Source: Volvox africanus
Taxonomy: Eukaryota; Chlorophyta; Chlorophyceae; Chlamydomonadales; Volvocaceae
NCBI GenBank assembly: GCA_030268105.1
Contig: BSDZ01000017.1
Span: 2,646,001 to 2,710,000, forward strand
Length of the DNA stretch: 64,000 nt
Direction: 5' to 3'
The notes below the pieces were generated by a model, which made no database searches, had not been told where the DNA came from, and saw nothing but the letters and a program-made list of their open reading frames with translations. How positions within the stretch are numbered: position 1 is the stretch's first letter; each line of letters opens with the position of its first letter. Of the stretch, positions 59,001 to 64,000 are shown piece after piece. Position numbers and translations under genes: made by a program.

Positions 59001-62000
59001 TCATTGGGCTTGTGTGGCACGTTTGCGGGCTTCTTCGAGCAGGGGTTTCATGTCCTGTGAGAAGTTGCGTGCCGGTTCCCATGAGTTGTGCTCGTCGGTA
59101 TACCCTGTCCACTTAACCAAGTACTCGTGTACTGTCCGCTTACGTCGGTGTCGGCCCACACGACGCGCGCGATAATCTAACACCCGCTCCACATCGTAAA
59201 ACTTCTGTTTACCAGCGATCCAGGTCTCAGGAACTGGTTCGATCGCTGCGGGGGCGTTAGCAGGCTCAGGGACGGGTTCCGTACCACGATACGGACGAAC
59301 AAGCGATACGTGAAACGTGGGGTGAATGGTCATATCAGCGGGCAATGCAAGCTCCACAGCCACATTCCCAACCATGCGCATGACAGGATACGGACCAATC
59401 CAACGGGGTAAGAGTTTTCGGGATCCGTCGGCCAAGGAACGCAAGTTCTTGGTGCTTAGCAACACGAGTTGCCCCTCCGAAAACGTCACATCCTGCTTGG
59501 ATTTGTTGTAGTATTCCGTCGTTCGTTGCTGCGCCGCGTCCAAACACGACTTCGCGTCTGTGATTCGGGACATAAAAGACTTGGCAAAAAGTTTAGCAGC
59601 AGGCACGTTCACTTCCAACTCACGCCACACGGGTAGCGCGGGATGAAACCCGTAGTTAAGAAAGAACGGACTTTTGCCTGTAGAGCGGTTAACAGCGTTG
59701 TTAAGCGCGAATTCTGCCGCAGTCAAATATGTATCCCAAACAAGTGGTGTGCGACCAGCATAATTGCGCAACATATCACCCAACGTGCGGTTTGTGCGTT
59801 CGGTTTGACCATCAGACTGCGGGTGGTACGCTGTGCTCAGGTTGACACGCATGCCAACTAGCTTGCAGAGCGCTTCCCAAAACTTAGACGTGAACTGTCC
59901 ACCGCGGTCCGAGATCACATTTTTGGGAATCCCGTGTAACCGAACCACATTATCGAAAAACAAACGTGCGGTTTGCTCAGCCGTGCAGGATGATGTACAT
60001 GGTGCTAGATGGACCATCTTAGTCAGACGATCGACCATTACGAACACCGCATCGTATCCCCCCTCAGTTTTGGGCAGCGCGACTACGAAGTCCATGGAAA
60101 CACTTTCCCAAGGCGCATCCGGGACAGGCAACGGTTGCAACAACCCATGGCCCTTACCGGACAAAGCCTTATTGCGCTGGCACAGACTGCATGTCTGGAC
60201 GAAGTTCGCCGCATCCTTAGCCAAACGAGGCCACCAAAAGGAACGTTGCACCAAGTCGATCAATCGCTTGCTACCAGGGTGTCCTGCTAACGGGTCCTCG
60301 TGGAACCGCGCAAGGATGTCGTAGCGTAGCGCGTCGTCGTTCGGAACGACGATTTGCGTAGCTGCACCCTCCGTCCGTAGCCAAAGGCCATTCTGCTTGC
60401 GAAGGTTTTCTACATTAGCCGGGTCCGCGAACCAGGCGTCTGCGTTGTAGGCAACCTTCAACCGCTCCGCGAGGTCCGTCGCGATCGGAACCTCCTCGCT
60501 ACGCGGCCGCACGACGGGCGCTGCCAAAATTGCAGCGTGTAGCGACGGATGTCGACTGAGAGCATCGGCAATATTCAATTTACCAGAAATATACTCCCAG
60601 GTGCAGTTGAACCTAGCTAGATATTCCATCCACCTAGCTTGACGGCGGTTCAACGTCGGAACGCTTTGCAAAAACGTTAGGGGCTTGTGGTCAGTCTTTA
60701 AAGTAAACGGGCGTCCCTCGAGGTAACAGCGCCATTCCTTTAAAGCATGCAGCACGGCCAGAAGCTCCTGTTCCCCGGTGGTGTAGCGAATCTCCGCACC
60801 AGAAAACTTCTTACTCGTGAAGGCGATCGGTCGCCCTTCCTGTAACAATACAGCGCCGCTTCCAAATATTGAGGCATCAGACACTACCTCAACACGAAAT
60901 GGCAACGAGTAATCGGGGAATGCAAGGGTGACATCTTCGGCAACGATCCGTTTGAGCTCTTCGAATGCCCGCTGGCATTGCGACGTCCACGACTCGAGCG
61001 AAACGAAAACGCCTTTGCGAGTTAAGTTAGTAAGCGGGGCCGCAATGATGGAATATTTTTCAATGAACTTCCGGAAATAATTGGTCAAGCCAAGGAACTT
61101 ACGCAGCTCCGTGAGGTTCTGAGGCGCGGGCCAATCGCGAACCACGGCGACCTTCCGCGGGTCCATCTTCACACCGGTGGCCGACACAATGTGGCCCAAA
61201 TATTCCACCTGAGGCTGCGCCCAAAAGCATTTGGCGCGTTTAGCAAACAATTGCTCCCGCCTCATAACGTCGAGCACGAGCCGAAGATGCTCCAAGTGCT
61301 CCTCGCGCGTTTTAGAATATACCAAGATGTCATCCAGGTAGCAAACAACGAACCTGTCGATAAACGGCCTAAACATTCGGTCCATAACCGCCTGAAACGT
61401 CGCAGGGGCATTAGTCAAACCAAACGATAGGACCGTATACTCAAAGTGACCGAAGGGCGTCCGAAAAGCGGTTTTCGGGATATCAGAGGCAGCGATGCGA
61501 ATCTGATTGTAGCCCTGTTGTAAGTCAATTGAGGAAAAATAAGCCGAGCCCTTCAGCTTATCCAACAGGTCGTCAACGCGTGGCAAAGGGTAGCGATTTT
61601 TCACCGTATTCGCATTTAACCCCCGGTAATCGATGCACATGCGCAAGGTCCCATCCTTCTTACCGACAAACAAAATCGGTGCAGAATACGGGGATGTGCT
61701 GGGGCGTATCATACCCTTCGCGAGTAAATCCGTCACCTGGCGCTTCACCTCGTCCAGTTCCAATGGACTCAACCTGTACATTGGCCGGGCCGTAGGCTGC
61801 GCTCCAGGCATGAGAGGGATTGTGTGATCAACAGGACGCATAGGTGGTAGGCCAGGGATATCTTTAAAGACGTCCTCATACTGCGACAGTAGGGCCTCAA
61901 CCTCAGGATCCACAGAAATCTGCGCGGTGGTGACACAACAGCTCACCCGCGGCCTTAAAAGCAGTCCGTGGGCACCCTTCCGTAACAAACGGACGGCCTC

Positions 62001-63062
62001 CTTACGCCCGACTAGCTCTGGTTCGGTTCGCGCGGCCATTGCGGTCACAGCGAAATTAACCATAGGCACCGCCTCAGTTTCGCCCTCCTTTGGTGTGACA
62101 TGTTCGAACGACAGGAAAGGTACCTTAATCGACAGAGTACCCTTGCACATATGCAGGGTTGCGGTCTCCATGTCGATGCGCGCGCGGTACTGTCGTAATG
62201 TCGACGACCCCATTATGTACGGTGCAGTCTCTGCTAAGCCCTGCAGCACGTACGGCCGGGTCACAACACGCAAAGGGCCTAACGATAGGCTAAGGGTAAT
62301 CCTGCCCACGATGGGATGCTTACCCCCGTCAGCAAGGGTAACCTGTGGACAATCAGACGACTCTGGGGACAACCCCAGCGCATTCACCTCTGCGACAGAG
62401 ATGAAGTCGTCGCTGGCACCGGTGTCAACAAGTGCCTTCAGAGTACGGCCATTCAAACCGATCTGAACCACAGGGACACGGTTATCTACGAGCGACTGCC
62501 CAGCAGACAACGTCAGTGCACTTAAGGCGGGTCCGTAACCAACGGCACCCCCATCAGGAGCTTCGTACCAAACGTCAACCGAGTAGGATAGGTGTGGCCA
62601 CGGAGCCAACGTACCCTCCCGATCCACACCATTAAACAAAACGGTGCCCGGTTCGAACCGGTGGACATGCCGCATACCCCTTAACGATGCCTCTGCCTTG
62701 CGCCGACAGAAAGCGGGGAGTAAAACACATGCGGCAGTGTCTGGATATTGACACCTACACCTCCTGTACATGGCCAACTGTTCCGACATCTCACGCAGAG
62801 ACGAGGGGATGAACAAAACCACGTGGTTAGACAGATCGATAGACGACAGGGGACGGCGAGGTGTAAACAAATTACACAACGGGTCGAAGCAGAGAAGTCC
62901 CGTGCGTCCGTCAAGCGTGATGCGTCGCGCAATGACTCGCTCGATGTGTCCAAGTACACAAGGCAACAATGCCTTAACGGCTGGCCGTAAGGATGACCAC
63001 CGACCACGCGTTAGTTCAGAAAACCCAGGTAGAGCCCCCTCCGCAGGAACCCGGGCAAGCCC
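59001..63062 (-). CDS. pol: Pol polyprotein of Gypsy element B (chromovirus type), intact frame
   Basis: One open frame of ~1,353 codons from just after the gag TAG down to TGA 59001-59003. Counting from the TTG at 62969 as residue 1: protease DTGA at ~182; reverse transcriptase with YLDD at ~544; RNase H starting at SDASIFG near 698; integrase zinc finger (HEDPLAGH ... CSLCQRNK) from ~890; integrase catalytic Asp ~960, Asp ~1021 and Glu ~1057, the last two with DD35E spacing; and a chromodomain at ~1255-1310 ([18 protein letters not shown]). The chromodomain places it among the chromoviruses of the Ty3/Gypsy group, which target chromatin. No ATG lies near the start of pol; the frame is continuous with gag apart from the TAG. 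All catalytic residues seem present, so the copy may be recent or active. Confidence 0.95.
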   Translation of the reverse strand, partial: GLARVPAEGALPGFSELTRGRWSSLRPAVKALLPCVLGHIERVIARRITLDGRTGLLCFDPLCNLFTPRRPLSSIDLSNHVVLFIPSSLREMSEQLAMYRRCRCQYPDTAACVLLPAFCRRKAEASLRGMRHVHRFEPGTVLFNGVDREGTLAPWPHLSYSVDVWYEAPDGGAVGYGPALSALTLSAGQSLVDNRVPVVQIGLNGRTLKALVDTGASDDFISVAEVNALGLSPESSDCPQVTLADGGKHPIVGRITLSLSLGPLRVVTRPYVLQGLAETAPYIMGSSTLRQYRARIDMETATLHMCKGTLSIKVPFLSFEHVTPKEGETEAVPMVNFAVTAMAARTEPELVGRKEAVRLLRKGAHGLLLRPRVSCCVTTAQISVDPEVEALLSQYEDVFKDIPGLPPMRPVDHTIPLMPGAQPTARPMYRLSPLELDEVKRQVTDLLAKGMIRPSTSPYSAPILFVGKKDGTLRMCIDYRGLNANTVKNRYPLPRVDDLLDKLKGSAYFSSIDLQQGYNQIRIAASDIPKTAFRTPFGHFEYTVLSFGLTNAPATFQAVMDRMFRPFIDRFVVCYLDDILVYSKTREEHLEHLRLVLDVMRREQLFAKRAKCFWAQPQVEYLGHIVSATGVKMDPRKVAVVRDWPAPQNLTELRKFLGLTNYFRKFIEKYSIIAAPLTNLTRKGVFVSLESWTSQCQRAFEELKRIVAEDVTLAFPDYSLPFRVEVVSDASIFGSGAVLLQEGRPIAFTSKKFSGAEIRYTTGEQELLAVLHALKEWRCYLEGRPFTLKTDHKPLTFLQSVPTLNRRQARWMEYLARFNCTWEYISGKLNIADALSRHPSLHAAILAAPVVRPRSEEVPIATDLAERLKVAYNADAWFADPANVENLRKQNGLWLRTEGAATQIVVPNDDALRYDILARFHEDPLAGHPGSKRLIDLVQRSFWWPRLAKDAANFVQTCSLCQRNKALSGKGHGLLQPLPVPDAPWESVSMDFVVALPKTEGGYDAVFVMVDRLTKMVHLAPCTSSCTAEQTARLFFDNVVRLHGIPKNVISDRGGQFTSKFWEALCKLVGMRVNLSTAYHPQSDGQTERTNRTLGDMLRNYAGRTPLVWDTYLTAAEFALNNAVNRSTGKSPFFLNYGFHPALPVWRELEVNVPAAKLFAKSFMSRITDAKSCLDAAQQRTTEYYNKSKQDVTFSEGQLVLLSTKNLRSLADGSRKLLPRWIGPYPVMRMVGNVAVELALPADMTIHPTFHVSLVRPYRGTEPVPEPANAPAAIEPVPETWIAGKQKFYDVERVLDYRARRVGRHRRKRTVHEYLVKWTGYTDEHNSWEPARNFSQDMKPLLEEARKRATQAQ

Positions 63063-64000
63063 CTATTTCGGCTGAGGTACAAACGGCGGCATTAGAGGGC
63101 AATCCTTCGTAGAATGGCTCTCCGCACACCGTAGACAAACGTTGGCCAATTTTCGACGCTCGAATTCGGAACGATTGCAATTCCATTTTGGCATAAATGT
63201 GTCGTCCGTACGAGTACGCTTCGCGTTGGGGTCGGAACGCTGTGCGGCTGCCGACGACGGCGCACCACCACGCTTCCTGTTCCTAGCTGGGTCCGAGCTC
63301 GGACCTGCTCCTCCTGTACCACGGACACCCGAGCTAGCGCCCCCGCGCGCCTTGCGCTGCCCGTTGCCGCGTCGCGTCGCGGCAGTAGGCGTGGGGCGGG
63401 TCGCGCCGAGGTCCTGGTCGAGAGCTACAGCTTCCCCAAGCGGATCCTGCACTTGCACGGCATTTGCACGAGGGGCAGACTTGACTTCTTCCTCGCCGGC
63501 AAGAAGTCGTATCTCCGCGCCCTTAGCAAAAGCGACCAACGCGTCATACGACTTGATCTGCGCTCCAACCAAGTCAGTGGCGCACCATTTAGCCAAAAGT
63601 TTCGTTAGGCCTCGCCTAAACCAAAAGACACGCTCAGATTCGGTGAGGTCAGCAATGGGAGTCACAAGTGCTTCGAAGCGTGACTGGTACGCAGGTACAT
63701 TTTCATCCCGACGCATGTGGTAGCTACCCGCTGCCAAAACGTTACGAGCTTCCACATCGCGTGCTTGAACCTCAGTAGCGAATCGTGCGAGCAAAGCGGC
63801 GACTAACTCGTCAAAAGTATAGCTGCCCCGGGCGTTGGTCCAATTGCGATACCAGTCCTTCGCTGCGCCCTCGAGGGTGTTACCAACGAAGAGACACCTG
63901 ATACCGTCATTGTCGCCACCATGAACAGCTTGGAGGTACTTTTTAGCGTCACGCACGTACGCACGAGTTGCATCGGCTATGCTATGCCCTGGTGTCTTGT
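63063..64000 (-). CDS. gag: Gag of Gypsy element B (partial, runs off the window)
   Basis: Same protein as gag of copy A, nearly identical, including CLRCAESHSTKDC (zinc knuckle) and the TAG stop at 63063-63065. The N-terminal part and the 5' LTR of element B lie beyond position 64000. Confidence 0.93.
   Translation of the reverse strand, partial: KTPGHSIADATRAYVRDAKKYLQAVHGGDNDGIRCLFVGNTLEGAAKDWYRNWTNARGSYTFDELVAALLARFATEVQARDVEARNVLAAGSYHMRRDENVPAYQSRFEALVTPIADLTESERVFWFRRGLTKLLAKWCATDLVGAQIKSYDALVAFAKGAEIRLLAGEEEVKSAPRANAVQVQDPLGEAVALDQDLGATRPTPTAATRRGNGQRKARGGASSGVRGTGGAGPSSDPARNRKRGGAPSSAAAQRSDPNAKRTRTDDTFMPKWNCNRSEFERRKLANVCLRCAESHSTKDCPLMPPFVPQPK

Noticed and set aside
59833..60324. 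Plus-strand open frames across 59-63 kb as separate genes
   Set aside because: They are antisense shadows of the intact retroelement pol on the minus strand.

Overview
The window is nuclear DNA of a green alga, most likely a volvocine (Volvox, Pleodorina or a close relative). The host genes are split into many short exons with GT..AG introns whose phases agree. They encode ciliary, basal-body and plastid proteins, and the mobile DNA is of eukaryotic type (a chromodomain Ty3/Gypsy element and a LINE). A ~4.66-kb AT-rich block carries decayed genes of a Rickettsia-like bacterium, which fits the known rickettsial endosymbionts of volvocine algae. Gene identities come from reading translations by eye; no database search was run.

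Layout. 0.8-2.8 kb: PDCD5 (+). 2.8-5.7 kb: nothing firmly assigned. 5.75-12.64 kb: ARMC2 (+), about 15 exons. 14.3-15.7 kb: a complete five-exon 14-3-3 gene (+). Facing it tail to tail is a very large minus-strand gene for an SFI1-like centrin-binding/coiled-coil protein. The intact copy of that gene runs from ~43.9 kb down to 26.8 kb, in about 19 exons encoding roughly 2,900 residues. Head to head with its 5' end is a ClpS-like gene with a probable chloroplast transit peptide (44.3-45.3 kb, +). A further multi-exon minus-strand gene of unknown function lies at 46.1-47.5 kb.

The middle of the window is a head-to-tail tandem duplication. Unit 1 is 8081-24456 and unit 2 is 24457-35260, with both breakpoints inside introns (one in ARMC2, one in the SFI1-like gene). 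Each unit has since decayed differently. Unit 1 keeps working ARMC2 and 14-3-3 but holds a dead partial copy of the SFI1-like gene, split by a 4.65-kb insertion of unknown type. Unit 2 keeps the working SFI1-like gene but only scraps of ARMC2 and 14-3-3. The rickettsial block (28385-33045; traA-like, iscA, tamB, ftsY and class I lysS fragments, all broken) lies within one intron of the working SFI1-like gene. The rickettsial ftsY is itself split by a 1.2-kb insertion that carries a Gypsy remnant and is flanked by a 10-bp duplication, which indicates the bacterial DNA has been resident in the nucleus.

From 50.5 kb to the end is a nest of transposons. A 5'-truncated LINE is interrupted by LTR element C, C by element A (same strand), and A by element B (opposite strand). 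Copies A and B share an arrangement in which gag and pol lie in one frame separated by a single TAG. Copy B keeps an uninterrupted pol (protease, RT, RNase H, integrase, chromodomain) and looks young.
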